A stretch of DNA of 64,000 bases from Rhynochetos jubatus (Eukaryota; Chordata; Aves; Eurypygiformes; Rhynochetidae): positions 21,554,700-21,618,699 of the forward strand of contig CM050657.1 in assembly GCA_027574665.1 (NCBI GenBank), written 5' to 3'. How positions within the stretch are numbered: the stretch's first letter is position 1; the number at the start of each line of letters is the position of its first letter. Below, in pieces: positions 1 through 11,455 of the stretch. The notes under the pieces were generated by a model. That model did no database searches, was not told where the DNA came from, and saw nothing but the letters and a program-made list of their open reading frames with translations. A program made the translations under genes and the position numbers.

Positions 1-908
1 TTGCAGCAAATATGCATATATGTCATGGAGGTGATGTGTTCAGAATAGGGAGATAGGAAAGAAGGAGAAAAGGGAGCCAGCAGCAATCTTGCTTATCTGC
101 GCCTTGCTGTGTTCACAGTCCAGGAGAACTGATATCTGTATCATTGAGATATGGCCTCATTCCTCCTGGGACTGCAGTAACCATCTTCACATGGAAAATA
201 GCTAACAACATGCTACATATAAAAGAGCTTGCCACAACTGATCCTCAACTGCGCCACTTGAAGACTATTAATCTAATTTCTTCATGATTATCTTTTCAGA
301 AATTGGATCCAGCTGTTCAGCAATCTTCAGTGGGAGGTTAATGAATATTGCTGAGCTTGCAGAACAAAATGTTGAGCTTCAAAAAACTTCTGGGTTCATT
401 TTTAATGAAATGTTTTAAATTCTTGGCTTTTATCTATTTTGCAAGCTTCAGAAGTAGCCCTGGCACTCTTTTAACTTGCTTACTTGATATTTTTCGTTAG
501 AAGAAACTCAAAGCACATGTATTAAAATGCATCATATTGTTGCCCTTTTAGCCCAAACAGTATGCAAAAGTCAAAGCCTTCCTGTCTTGTTTCCATGAAA
601 AATTGATAGGCTCCAACACTGCTTTGCAAATAAGTAAGACTACACAAGAATCTACAAAAAGTCTTTTTTTTTCCTGAATGCACAAGGGAAAAAAAAGGAA
701 TAAAAATACTCTAGGAGGCTGGGAGGGTGTTAGGGGCATGTATCGTACATTTTTGACATCCTCCTGGCCGTCCCTCAGCATCACTTGCTGACTACTACTA
801 GAAAAAGGTGGATTGACTTGACCTGGTGTGGCTCTCCTCCACCTCCTCCAGAATTCACCCTTTCACCAGGGTTCTGTCTCAGGAAGCCTTGCCTCAACAT
901 CCTTCTAT
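1..908. other. Non-coding sequence, no gene seen
   Basis: This is AT-rich unique sequence with short T and A runs near 664-700. Open frames at its right edge are short, start without a good context and show no domain. I see no promoter, RNA gene or recognisable repeat before the LTR-type element that begins near 909. Confidence 0.6.
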
Positions 909-2011
909 TGGGTTTGCATGGCAAGGTTTGGGGTAGTGGGGGGAGTCACAGGGGTGGCTTCTGTGAGAGGCTGCTGGAAGCCTCCCCTATGCCTGACGGA
1001 GGCCATGCCAGCCGACTCCAAGGCAGACCTGCCACTGGCCGAGGCCGAGCTCATCAGTGACAGCGGCAGCTCCTCTGGGATGATGTGTTTGTGAAAGGGG
1101 GAAAAACCTGCACAACTGCAGCTGGAGAGAGGAGTGAGAATATGTGAGGAACAGCTCTGCAGACACTCAGGTCAGTGAAGGAGAGGGAGGAGGTGCTCCA
1201 GGCACCAAAGCAGAGGTTCCCCTGCAGCCCATGATGAAGCTGGCTGTGCCCTGCAGCCATGGAGGGTCACGGGGGAGCAGAGACCCACCTGCAGCCCAGA
1301 GAGGACCCCACACCAGAGCAGGGGGATGCCCAAAGGAGCCTGTGACCCTGTGGGCAGCCCGTGCTGGAGCAGGCTCCTGGCAGAAGCTGTGGCCCATGGA
1401 GAGAGGAGTCCAGGCTGGAGCAGGTTTGCTGGCAGGACTTGTGACCCTGGGGGGGCCCAGGCTGGAGCAGGGAGCTCCCGAAAGATGGCACCCCATGGGA
1501 GGGACCCACTGGAGCAGTTTATGAACAACTGTAGCCCATGGGAAGGACTAATGTTGTAGAAGTTGGTGGCAGACTGTCTCCCATGGGAGGGACCCCATGC
1601 TGGGGCAGGGGAAGAGTGTGAGGATCCTCCCCTGCGGAGGAAGGAGCAACAGAGATAATGTGTGATGGACTGACCACAATCCCCATTCCCTGTCCCCCTG
1701 CGCTGCTGGGAGGAGGAGGGAGAGAAATGGTGAGCAAAGCTGAGCTTGGGAAGAAGGGAGGGATAGGGGGAAGAGGTTTTGAGATTTGGTTTTATTTTCT
1801 CATTAGGCTACTCTCATTTGATTGGTAATTAAATTATTTTTCCCCGAGTCAAATCTGTTTTGCCCATGATCATAACTGGTGAGTGATCCCTTCCTGTCAT
1901 TGTCTCAACATATTGTCTCTCATTATTTTCTCTCCCCTGCCCAGCTGAGGAGGGGAGCGATGGAGCGGCTTTGGTGGGCCCCTGGCCTCCAGCGAGGGTC
2001 AACCCACCACA
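909..2011 (+). mobile_element. Avian LTR-type interspersed repeat, probable solo LTR of an endogenous retrovirus
   Basis: From about 909 the sequence matches, by recognition from memory, a long repeat that occurs many times in bird genomes. It begins TGGGTTTGCATGGCAAGG and ends near the phrase GGGTCAACCCACCACA, so it has the TG...CA ends expected of an LTR. Landmarks in order are a GC-rich left part, a degenerate tandem array at 1222-1620, a purine-rich tract at about 1700-1770, an AT-rich stretch with a decayed poly(A)-signal-like segment at about 1826-1840, and a conserved right end at 1930-2011. No gag, pol or env coding sequence and no second copy lie nearby, so a solo LTR is the simplest reading. 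Open frames inside it run on both strands and are shadows of its GC-rich repeats. The family name is not assigned. The boundaries are approximate, and clean flanking target-site duplications were not seen: TCCTTCTAT at 900-908 and TCCTTCAT at 2013-2020 are similar, but the right copy is not adjacent to the end. Confidence 0.65.
1222..1620 (+). repeat. Degenerate tandem array inside the LTR-type element
   Basis: About nine imperfect units of roughly 29-52 bases follow one another. Most carry a CCCATGGGAGGGACC-like phrase followed by CTGGAGCAG. Clear unit starts lie at about 1222, 1251, 1341 and onward to 1620. Units differ by many substitutions and by length, so this is an old array belonging to the repeat family and not a recent local expansion. 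The array makes open frames on both strands look longer than chance; those frames should not be taken as genes. Confidence 0.6.
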
Positions 2012-2971
2012 GTCCTTCATGACCAAACGTACCCTGTTTTCTTTCTCCCCTTCCTTCACAGTTGCTTTTGCAGAAGGAGCTAAAGAGAAGCTGAGAACTC
2101 AGTAACGTAGTGGCCCTGCCCCGCTAAGCAACATCCACTGAAAACATCTGGGACTTAGCTTTGGCTCTGGCCTTCCCTGCCGGACCGCACTGTTGGCAAG
2201 GCCTTCTCTTATTAACCTGTTACCAAGAAAGGAATATTAAATGGCTCCATTATTTACCCTCAATGCAGAATGCTACATACATAGATGCTTGCCAGGTCTA
2301 TGACTGACAGCTATTTTTATCTTCTGCCACCACAATATATTTTTTCCCCCAAAGAAAAAGCCAATGCAGCAGCGTAACCACCTCCTTGAGGAACATTTTG
2401 CGTCTTGTCAAGTACCACATACCTTCCTCAGTGCCCAGGTGCTTCAGCTGAGACACACAGCAGAGACGGTCCCTGCTTGGGGAACCTCAATACAGCATGG
2501 CAACAAGATCTCTTCTGAGGATGTCAGAAAGACACTTCTGTCTTGAGGCCCCAGAACAGAAGACATAGGCTCTACCTCCCAGAACCCCCCCATTAGTATG
2601 GGTTATTTTGCTTCTTATTTTATGGGTATATTTACTGTTGGTGTTTCACCCTGTTCTTCTCTAGGGAAAGACTGGCCAGGCTGCCTATTAGTATACATTC
2701 TCTGTTTTAATTGTGTGTTCTCCTCATTTGCATCACTACCTGTGACGTTCAAAGTAAACTCTTACAGGTGAAGACAAACTTCTCCGGAACATCACTTCCT
2801 CGCTCACTTTTGGGACCAGCTCCAGGCACAGCAACACAAACGGCTCTGCTGTCTTTTCTCTTGGGCTCATTTTTCACGCAGCCGCCTTGGCAGCCTTACA
2901 AAACCATTTTGCCAAAGGAGTCTGGAACCAATCTAATCTATGCTCATATGTATCACTTTTCTATTTTCCAG
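2012..2971. other. Non-coding sequence, no gene seen
   Basis: This is unique sequence between the LTR-type element and an exon-like segment. Open frames are under 90 codons and show no domain. The pyrimidine-rich stretch at the right end, finishing in TTTTCCAG at 2964-2971, would serve as a 3' splice site for the segment that follows. Confidence 0.5.
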
Positions 2972-3048
2972 CGTTAGGCATTTACGGATGGACCTTGGTG
3001 ACAAGTTTATTACTTCCCATGTGTATGCCCTAGGCAAATGCCAGGAGG
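2972..3048 (+). other. Exon-like segment bounded by good splice-site sequences
   Basis: A 77-base segment is preceded by a pyrimidine-rich tract ending TTTTCCAG and followed by GTAAGTG, so both splice sites fit the vertebrate consensus well. One of the three frames is open through the whole segment; it encodes about 25 residues (VRHLRMDLGDKFITSHVYAL and onward) that I do not recognise. The other two frames contain stops. It could be an internal exon of a coding or non-coding transcript, or a chance pair of splice signals, which is common in large introns. No neighbouring exon was found to pair with it. Confidence 0.2.
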
Positions 3049-6000
3049 GTAAGTGTGCTGTCTGCTTTGGTCTCCACTTGCCTATTCCTCCTCAAAACAG
3101 TTCTGCAGGATCTGAATGCCTTCGGGTCAGCTCCACAGCTCTCCATGGCAAGCTGGTTCTCTTGTCTGTTTATCCCCAAACTAAACACTAGCAAATACAA
3201 AAATGACACACCACCTTTTTGCAGGAAGAAATAAACTGACCTTCAGTCTGGCTTTGCCCTTTGCTATGTAAAATAATAAAAAAAGTAAGCAAAATACGTA
3301 CTTGGCGCCCAGTCCCAGGGACTTGTAGGCAAACCTTAAGTAGATCTGTAGTGCATGAGTGGACATAGTTTATTAGAACTCTGGCATTTTACATCAGTTT
3401 ACTATCAACAGGAAGCAAACTGTTTGAGAAATGCCAGACAAATGGCTTTCTGAAATCTTGCAGCCTCCTAAAGTAATGCTTTTAAAGCAGCTAAACTGGG
3501 GAAATCTCCCAAATGAAACTAAGCAATAGCTTGCTGTCAGATGTGCTGACAGACGGACAGAGCACTTTTTCAACCACAAGAAAATCCACCCGGCTATCGA
3601 GTTAAAAGCTGCACTAGGCTAATTATGAATCTGGATAATAATAGTGAGAGGAAGCAGGAGAGACTGTTCTTACAAGTTGTAAAATGCATTTATCCTGCAC
3701 GAAACTCCTCTTGCAGCTCTCTAAGCACATGGCCTTGCATTCAAACAGCCTGATTTCCAGCTCAGGCTCTGGGGCTAGTGCTTCTTTGCTGGCTTGCTCA
3801 CCCCTAACTTCTACCCTGTCAAATCACCTTTTAGGGATGATTCAATGTGAGTGGAAACTCAGGCTGTCCCAATGTAAGGCCAGCTTAAGAGCCAGCTTTA
3901 CATAATTACCTTAGAAAGACATTATACTTCTACTTTCAGACTACAGATTTTATGCTTTGTTGGGCATATGCTGCAGAACACCCTGATGGATCTCGTATCT
4001 GGAGAAGTAACATCCTTTTCCAAGTTTGCAAAAGTCAGGTTTTTGTAACCTCTTTCCTCTTTATCTTGGACTGTTCGATAGCAACTGTGGGAAAGGGTGA
4101 GCTTTAAAATGTTGCAAAGATTTGCAATAGGAAGGTACCATGAACTTGCATTTCTCTCTTACAAATTGAGAAATCCAGTTAAAAACACCCCTATATGGAA
4201 TATTCTCCTCCTCTGCAATATTCAGGGTATCTGTACTGACTGGTGTAACAGTACTCGGCACAGCAAATTAATTATGACTTCTATCAGTATAATTGCTGGA
4301 CACTGTGGTATTACAAACATTGGCAAGGACATCACAGGTGGAAAAAGCCTCCTCATCTATAAGGCTTAAAAAGATCTTAGTCTAAACTGACACTTAACTC
4401 CTTCGTAATGTTAATAAAAAGCTTCAGGAGCAGTATGTATTTTAAGACCAGCTCTGATACTCAAGAGTAGGCGCACACATTTAGAAAGATATAATTTACA
4501 CTTTGATTCCGAGTACATGCAGCACTCACTGTATAAAAGAGCTGACTTGTCCTCTATAAATATTTTTGAGGTAACTTCAAAGGCCAACTGGAATCTCTTC
4601 TATGGAAAATACGCAAACTCTAGGATTACACACGCGGGGAGAGCGACTCAGCTCAGGGGAAAGATAATGAACAGCCAGGGTTTCCTTCCAAGGTCACAGC
4701 CTCACGTCCAGCCTCGATAGATGCTTCTACCTAGAGACTGATCAAGGCTTGATGTGAACCAGGGCACTCCTAATCCAGTCCCTAGGCAACAGATATCTGT
4801 GTTAAAAAAACAAACCCTTCCACAGCTTGGTGGACAGTAACTGGCAAGGCCAGGAGAGATGCAAAGGAATGAGGACATGCGAATTAATGACCACTTTGAC
4901 CTCCATGCATCCCCATCATTGTAACAGCTCAGCTAATGTTTGTAAAAGGGCTGCTTCATGCCAAAGAGGAAATGGTCTGCTTGGGGGCTGCTGGGGAAAC
5001 TATTCTTCTCTCCATAATGAGTCTGGTGAGGAGGGGAGCCCATGCACCAGCGTTTTCACGGCAGCACTTCTCAGCTGTGTTGCATTTAGGTGGAAGAATG
5101 ATCTACTCTCCTTTTGGCAGGAAGGTCAACTGAAGTAGCTCCCACCATCCCTCCTTGCCGTGCTCAGCTCTTATCCACCCCCTATGCATGCACGTCAGCA
5201 GTGCCCCAACAACTGCTTCTGGGGGCTGAATGCTGGGCTCAATCAGGTAACCGAGCTAAGTTAAAAATAACCCAGCAAAGAAATGAGCCCTGACTACTTT
5301 CCTGATCCAGTTCAGCATGCAGCCCTGGAGCCAGCAGCTGCAGGAGGCAGGGGAGACAGAGGGGACAGCAAAGGACTGATAGCCAGCCAAGCCACCAACA
5401 ATCAGATTTCCAAACCATGCTCTAATTTGGTCCTCACATCCTCCAACCTCATGGAATTGCACTGTTTTTTGCCTCATTTTATATATTAAGAAAAGAATGA
5501 GTTAAATATCCTGGTGCCAGGGCCCTGCCTGCATAACTGGTGAGTTGGGAGCTGGTGGGGCGAATGTCAAACATCTCTAAAGACCCAGAAGTGCCAAGGG
5601 TCCTGGAGGAGAGAAGAGAGTGTAAGAAGGAAGAGACATAACAGCTGATCCTCAGCACCAGGCCCAGACACTGGACAACAGCTCTGATGGGGCCACACAC
5701 CAGTAGCGAACTGGGATAAGGGACGGGATGCTGCAGTACTGGGCCCCACTCCACAGGGCCTCAGCATGTCCTTGAGCATCTCTGACCCTCTTTGGCAAAA
5801 ACAGTCCCTGCGAGCTGCCTGCTACCTGAGTATACTGTGTCTCTCTCCTCCTTACAGTTCAGTTCCCCTATACATGAGTTTCCCATGAGTCCAACCAAAC
5901 TCCTAGGACAATCAGATTATAAACATTTAGCAGGAAGATGCAGAACTTCTGGCCAACTCCACCATCAACCTGCTATAGTATTACATCCTTTTTCTAGATT

Positions 6001-6295
6001 AAAAAAAGCAGGCTCAGAATTGTTGAACAGATACCCGAGACACTCTGTTAAGCAGAGGCGACACAGAAACATCACAACACGGAGCATCCCAGGTCTTGTC
6101 AACCCAGAATGACTATTAAACTTTCCGGGCTACATACCAAAACACAGACATCCACCCAACTCACACTCTCAATTTGCCCTGTGTTTGTGCAGTTTGCTAT
6201 GAAATCCTGTGCAAGGCACAGCAACACACAGCGACAGTATAGTCTGTTGTAGGCAAACATCCAGCCAGCAGCCAAAGCGACAACCTGCAGGACCT
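3049..6295. other. Non-coding sequence, no gene seen
   Basis: This is about 3.2 kb of ordinary unique sequence. Open frames reach about 106 codons (5792-6112) but lack domains and splice context. No tRNA, microRNA or repeat could be recognised. Confidence 0.55.
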
Positions 6296-6422
6296 TGGAA
6301 TCTCCATCTTTAGAGGTTTTAAGAAGTAGTTCGGTAATATCTGTCAGGAGCAGTTTAGTTGGAATTGACCCTGCCTGGGGGCAGCAGGATGGAGTAGATG
6401 ACCTCTTGTCCTTTCTAGGTGC
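6296..6422 (+). mobile_element. Old CR1 LINE 3' fragment
   Basis: The segment follows the 3' end of CR1 retrotransposons in the forward direction. It starts with GAATCTCCATCTTTAGAGG (CR1 pattern: GAATCTCCATCCTTGGAGG), has TTGACCCTGCCTGGGGGCAG, and ends with GATGGAGTAGATGACCTCTTG, the degraded form of the common CR1 phrase GGACTAGATGACCTCC. The copy is clearly diverged and the terminal 8-base repeats are gone, so it is older than the copy at 27336-27510. It is 5' truncated, as most CR1 copies are. The open frame crossing it is accidental. Confidence 0.65.
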
Positions 6423-7639
6423 ATCTTCTGCAGTTCTGATGAAAACAGAGAGTGCAGAGGCTCGATTCCACTCCTGTCTCTGTCAATGACTTGCACTCAT
6501 CCTTAAAATTACCATTAGCTTCTCAGATTGCTCTACCTGCCATAAAACAGGGATTTAAGCACTTCATAATTCATATGAACATGTGAAGCGCACATACACA
6601 CGGACAGAAATACATACATGACGTACGTGTCTAGCTATATTTGTATCTGTAACCATTTATCTACAAAACATACATATACTATTTCCATAACCACGAGTCA
6701 TTCCAGATAATCAGGAAAGCAGTAGATGAGAAAGAAAATGGAAAAGAAAAGCATTAAGGCTAAAGATATCATAACCATAATTCCAAAGCTGCTACTCACA
6801 ACTGCTATTTTTACAGCAGAGAGAGTTTGCACGTCAGACTAGTCAAACCTTACTTATAATACAAATGAGTGATTACAGCTCCTAAAGCCAGAACAACTAA
6901 CCGACTGCCATGGTATGCCATGGCCATCATATTCCAGACATGCTGTGTATCAGTAATATCTCCCTTTTCTGCCAGTATGTGCCAAACTGAGTAAAACGTA
7001 AGCTCTAGGATAAAGGGATATTCTCCAGCTCATGTCATACTGAGAGAAGCGCTAGGAGGGAGACAGACTTCCATGACAAAACTCCAGTGTGAAGGCCCCA
7101 GAAGGCAGGAAAAGCTAGCTGCGTTTTAGCGGTTGCTTTTCAGTTAATGCCTGAGCAGAGGGGTGGTTTAAACGTCACTAAACCACACCACAGAACAGAA
7201 CAGAAAAATCTTTCTTGGCTTATCTGTTCAGCTATTGCTTCAACGTGCTCACGCCAGCAGCCGCACTGTAATATATGGTCTTGCATCTTACATACAGAGT
7301 GTAGTTTACTAAAATAGGACTTCCAGGTAAGTGTACACAATCCTACATCACAACTGGCCTCCACTTTGGTTTTCACAAAATCCAGGGCAGCCAAACCCAA
7401 CTGTTGCTTGTTGAATCACGTTCATTATAGCTCAAAATACACTTCTCTTTGAAGAGGACACACACTGACACTGCTGGAGCATTCATCAGGGCTAGATGAG
7501 AGATCTGGTGTCCTGCTTGTGTCTACGTACATTATCTGTGACCGTGCAATAGCTGAGTATGTACAGACGAGTTTCAAACACTATGTAACTATTACACACA
7601 CACATTTCTGCAGAGATCAGACGTCTGTTCTCAAGAAAT
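6423..7639. other. Non-coding sequence, no gene seen
   Basis: This is AT-rich unique sequence. The stretch around 6585-6680 has many TACATA and ACACAC words, but they do not form a regular microsatellite. A short ACACACACAC run lies near 7594-7605. No gene or RNA was recognised. Confidence 0.5.
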
Positions 7640-7985
7640 GACAGGAAATGACTGGGGAAAATTTATGAAAACTGAAATAATCACCATGCAAATCACCAAA
7701 GTGGGTTTGAGATGCAAAGGGATTTAATTCATCAATTTGCACAGATTAGGCAAAACTGAAATTCACTGCATTAAGAGTTCCTATTTATTTCTTAAAACCT
7801 TTCTTGGCTGGGAGCCATTAGGTACTTGTAAAAGATTAGAATTATTGGTGTTTGATGGGCTCTCCTGAAAGGAAGAGAATGGAGAAAATGGCAGATTTGA
7901 GTCATTAGGATCATCTTCTGTTAACTCCTGTATTTTACAAAAATATACTTTTAAAAGCATAAATAGATGACAAATTGCCCAACTA
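7640..7985. promoter_or_regulatory. Candidate distal regulatory element (conserved non-coding type)
   Basis: This block is AT-rich but not repetitive. It contains a perfect octamer site ATGCAAAT at 7686-7693, several homeodomain-like TTAATT/ATTAG words and a GATTTAATTCATCAATTTGC stretch near 7730. Its texture resembles known vertebrate conserved non-coding elements. That is a judgement by eye: conservation cannot be shown from one genome, and no target gene can be named. Confidence 0.3.
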
Positions 7986-8519
7986 TCACCTCGTGTGATT
8001 CCTGGCCATTTCCTCTCTCGGTAAGCACGCTTCCAGGCAAACTGCGTGCACTTTTCAAGTGTTCCTCCTTACTCACGCTGACACATACCATAGGCTGAAA
8101 GATTCATTTTACAGACCGTTTTGTTTTGTCCTGCCACGTGAACACTCAACAACTCTTCCATCATAGCAAAACAGCTATTACAGACCGCTAAGCTAGCTCC
8201 CTTTTCCTTTTAAATAACGTAAGTGGGCTGACTTTATTCAAGATGAAGGACGAGCCATCCTGACAGCAAGACACCATTCATTAGGCTGCCTGCAAGTCTT
8301 CCTCACACAGCATCTGTCAATATTTCTCCAAAACAAGCACCAAATCTTCCCTCCTCTTCTTAGCCTGGACCCACTGCCATCCTCCTCCTAGATATCCCTT
8401 GTTTGGATGCTGATGTCTGTACCAAAGCCAGCGTGGTTTTGGTATGCTTCTGGGAAAGAACTACAGTCATTCCAGCCAATGTGACTTACAGGGTAGGACT
8501 TAATCTCAGGTTTTTATTG

Positions 8520-8660
8520 GGGAAGAGATTAGCACCCTAATGCGTTTCATTAACTAGAAATCAGCAGACCCAATTTGCTGATTGACTGAAGTTATTTGAT
8601 TTGCAAGGCTTGGGGAAAGAAATGCTTATGTTGACCTTGTAGTCCAATAAAGAAGAAAAC
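8520..8660. promoter_or_regulatory. Candidate regulatory element, AT-rich
   Basis: A short block holds clustered homeodomain-type words (CCTAATG, CATTAACTAG, TTTGCTGATTGACTG, TTGATTTGC) in otherwise unique sequence. It might be one unit with the block at 7640-7985, about 0.5 kb to the left. The assignment rests on motif density only. Confidence 0.22.
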
Positions 8661-8867
8661 CAGCAATCTCGAAGACAGTTCTACAACACAAAAATATGCC
8701 CAGAGTAGACAAAGCAGTAATTTGTGGTTTTAAAAGTAATCAGTTTTCAAAATCACATTTATACAGACCTGCTTTAGCTTATGCTTTAAAAAGTCCTTTA
8801 GCTTGCCTTCAGTACTGCTTCTAGAATAATGACAAATGCAACTTGAGAAATAACCACATCTCAAAGG

Positions 8868-8990
8868 CCCCAGTCCTGCAAAGTTTCCTGCGAAAACTGC
8901 TTTTGGTAGGCGAGATGCCTGCTTGACTTCAGCACATAGGGGATTTCTTGTGAGACTGGGGTTACTGCTTGTTCCAGAAATGTTGCCCTG
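8868..8990. repeat. Ancient sauropsid interspersed repeat remnant
   Basis: The phrase GGCCCCAGTCCTGCAAAG followed by CTGCTTGACTTCAGCACATAG resembles a very old repeat common in turtles, crocodilians and birds, whose copies read like CCTGATCCTGCAAA and TTGACTTCAATGGGA. The copy is strongly diverged and its edges are uncertain. The family name is not assigned. Confidence 0.35.
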
Positions 8991-11362
8991 AATCTAGTTT
9001 CTTACACTGTTTTTCCTTTCCATTAATCTGTCTGTCAGGCTGAAAAATGGTTTAAATTGTTGTTACGCCCACTTATAGGATTCCTTTATTTTGTCAGTAT
9101 TTTGTAAAAGAATCTGAATGTTTGGTACATCCAGATTAGGGTGAAAGCCATCACATCCCAACGGAACGAATTTTAAAATTCTACTTCAAACAGGTTACAT
9201 GGCATTTTAAGATGTTAACTCCTCCAGAGTTCACTCAGCTATCAATGATGCATTAAAACGGCACTGCTTATCATAACTCATACAGGCACTGAAAGTGGCT
9301 AAAAATCTGCGTGAGACAAAATGTGTATGTCAAGAATAATGACAGCCATAGACACGTGGCTGCTTAATTCCAGTATTTTGCAAAAATTAACTGCATGTTA
9401 ACCTTTCCTCCTTGTTTTATAATTTATATCAGGTTCTAATAGTGACTAAATTAGAACTAAAATGGGTTTGGGTCTTTAAGGGTTGGGACTGGAAGAGGTT
9501 TGGCAGCACTGCAGAGTGCGTTCAGCAGTAATCGGATAAAAACCAGTTCTGTGCAATTTGTTGCCCTGCTGGAGGCTCAAACCTTTTTGGAGACTGACAG
9601 GACTTTGAGCCTTGTCCTCCATGCACATTTTATACGAGCAGTCAGTAACACTGAGCACGACGAAATCATGCATGAATTAAAAAGGTGTTCTCTTTCATAC
9701 CTCGAGAAGTTGCAGAGAAACCACATGGGGCTTATACCTTAATGGATGAATAAAGAAAGCTGAAATGATAAGCGTTTCTCTCTTTTTTTTTTTAAATTTT
9801 ACTAAGTTTTCTTCCCTTCTTCTAATGTGTAATACAGATCTACGTCTTGCCTACTCTGAAAGACCATGCTAATGCCAAGAATTACAACAATACAAGAATC
9901 AGAAGGCTGAAAGCTGCGTAACTGACAAGACCTTTCCATTTAGACTCCTTAAAAGCTCTAATATTTTGTTTAAAATTCCAACAGTTAATGAGCATTTTTC
10001 TGCAGGGATGTCCCTGTTAGCAATTCAATAGCTCTACTCTTTCAATTATCAAGTAGGATCACACTCATGCTTGAATACCTGGGAGCAAAAATGGGCACAA
10101 GCCTGGAGCACAAGAACAGACATCCTTTGAAACGGTCACTTTTAAAAGACATTCCAGGATGCAATACAGGGCAGCTGTGTTACCTCCCCCGAGAGCCTAG
10201 CATGTTTTCACTCCTTTTAAATATAACTCTGAGGAAACAAGCAGACCTCATTTTTCTCCTCAGCTTCGCAGAGACCTGCATGTAGTACTTAGCACTGGTA
10301 CACAGGTACTCCTCTTTTACGGCATGCACAGCATCCACATGTTGGCATTCATTCTAACCGCCCATGTCGGCAGTACAGGCTTCCTAGCCAGTCAGAGGAG
10401 AGACTCCCCTCGATGGTGACACAAAGCACGTGAAACAGAAGCCAATCTCTCTGTTAACAATATGACAAGCTCGAAGTTAGATGCTGTGCTGTTATTCTAG
10501 CTGTGATGGTCTGAAGGTGCACATTAGTCCTGATTAAGAGTGAATTAGTATGAAAATACATCACTGTGCTTAAGTACCTTCAAAACCAAGGACATTTTGG
10601 AACATGCTAGACAAAATTCAGTTATGATTACAGTAGTTCAAGCTAGAATTTTGCTGTGCACTTCAACTCTCCTGCTCTACAATTACGGCAAGGGAAGAAA
10701 AGAAACACATCTTTTGTTAGAGGGAGATGACAGCGAGGTTGGGAGGCACAGGGCCTTTTCATTCCAGCCATTATCTGTATTTTGGAGTTTGTTTCTATAA
10801 GCTGTCACAACAGATAATGTATGAGACACAGAGGAAAAAACCCCACAGTATTTTGAAGCTACGCAGCTTTAGGAAAAGCTATTGCCACAAGGAAAGCTGG
10901 TACCCAACCAGATCACAGTTTAGGAAGAAAAAAAGCACAGGACTTTTGAAAGCACATTAGGACTAGACTTCACACAGGAGGACAACGAACCACCACTGTT
11001 TCCAACAGGGTACTCCTGAGAAACCGTCCTTACTGCTCTGAGCAACGACAGGAAAGAAAAAAACAGATGATGGGGGATGTTAGTTTGTGCTGTCATAATG
11101 CACGGATTCAGCATATGAGCTGGGTAGGGTTGTTTTCACTCATCTTGAAAAGAAGAATGAAAAATAAGCAAAGGTTTCCTGGATTAGAGAACCCTCTCGT
11201 GTCTCTCTGCAAGCTCACTTCTGTTTCCCACTCTGGAAAGTGGGATAAAATGATCTAATTCGAAAAAATAAACCAATGGAAAACAACATTCAAAGGAACA
11301 AAGCCAAAGGATGCTCATTAGCCAAGCGAGTCCCCCTCCACTTTGTTATAATGCCATATCCC
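8991..11362. other. Non-coding sequence, no gene seen
   Basis: This is mostly unique AT-rich sequence with an 11-base T run at 9783-9793. A short open frame lies at 9500-9742, but it begins at TTG and has an opposing frame on the other strand, so it is not called as a gene. A weak resemblance to the core of an ancient MIR-type SINE lies near 11190-11260. Confidence 0.5.
11190..11260 (+). repeat. Possible ancient MIR-like SINE core fragment
   Basis: The order CTCTCTGCAAGCTCACTTCTG, TTTCCCACTCTGGAAAGTGGG and ATAAAATGAT parallels the MIR pattern CCTCTCTGAGCCTCAG, TTTCCTCATCTGTAAAATGG and GATAATAAT. The match is loose and could be chance. Confidence 0.2.
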
Positions 11363-11455
11363 ACCGGGGGAACTGGCTTCCGGCGCTGCTGCCCTGCGGA
11401 GCTTGGGCTGCGTGGGGCTCTCGTGTGGGCCCACGGCGTCTGCTCCGAGCAAAAC
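11363..11455. promoter_or_regulatory. Small CpG-rich patch
   Basis: About ten CpG dinucleotides fall within roughly 90 bases, which is well above the surrounding sequence. The patch is too short for a typical CpG-island promoter. It lies about 240 bases left of the motif-dense block at 11690-12150 and could be part of the same regulatory unit. No transcript start or coding exon is evident beside it. Confidence 0.25.

Noticed and set aside
1144-1528. Overlapping open frames of 109-126 codons on both strands
   Set aside because: They lie inside the degenerate tandem array of the LTR-type element and arise from its GC-rich units; no retroviral or cellular domain is present.
7594-7605. Short CA run
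   Set aside because: Too short to count as a microsatellite of interest.
9500-9742. An 81-triplet open frame with protein-like composition
   Set aside because: It begins at TTG, an opposing frame covers much of it, and no domain or splice context supports it.
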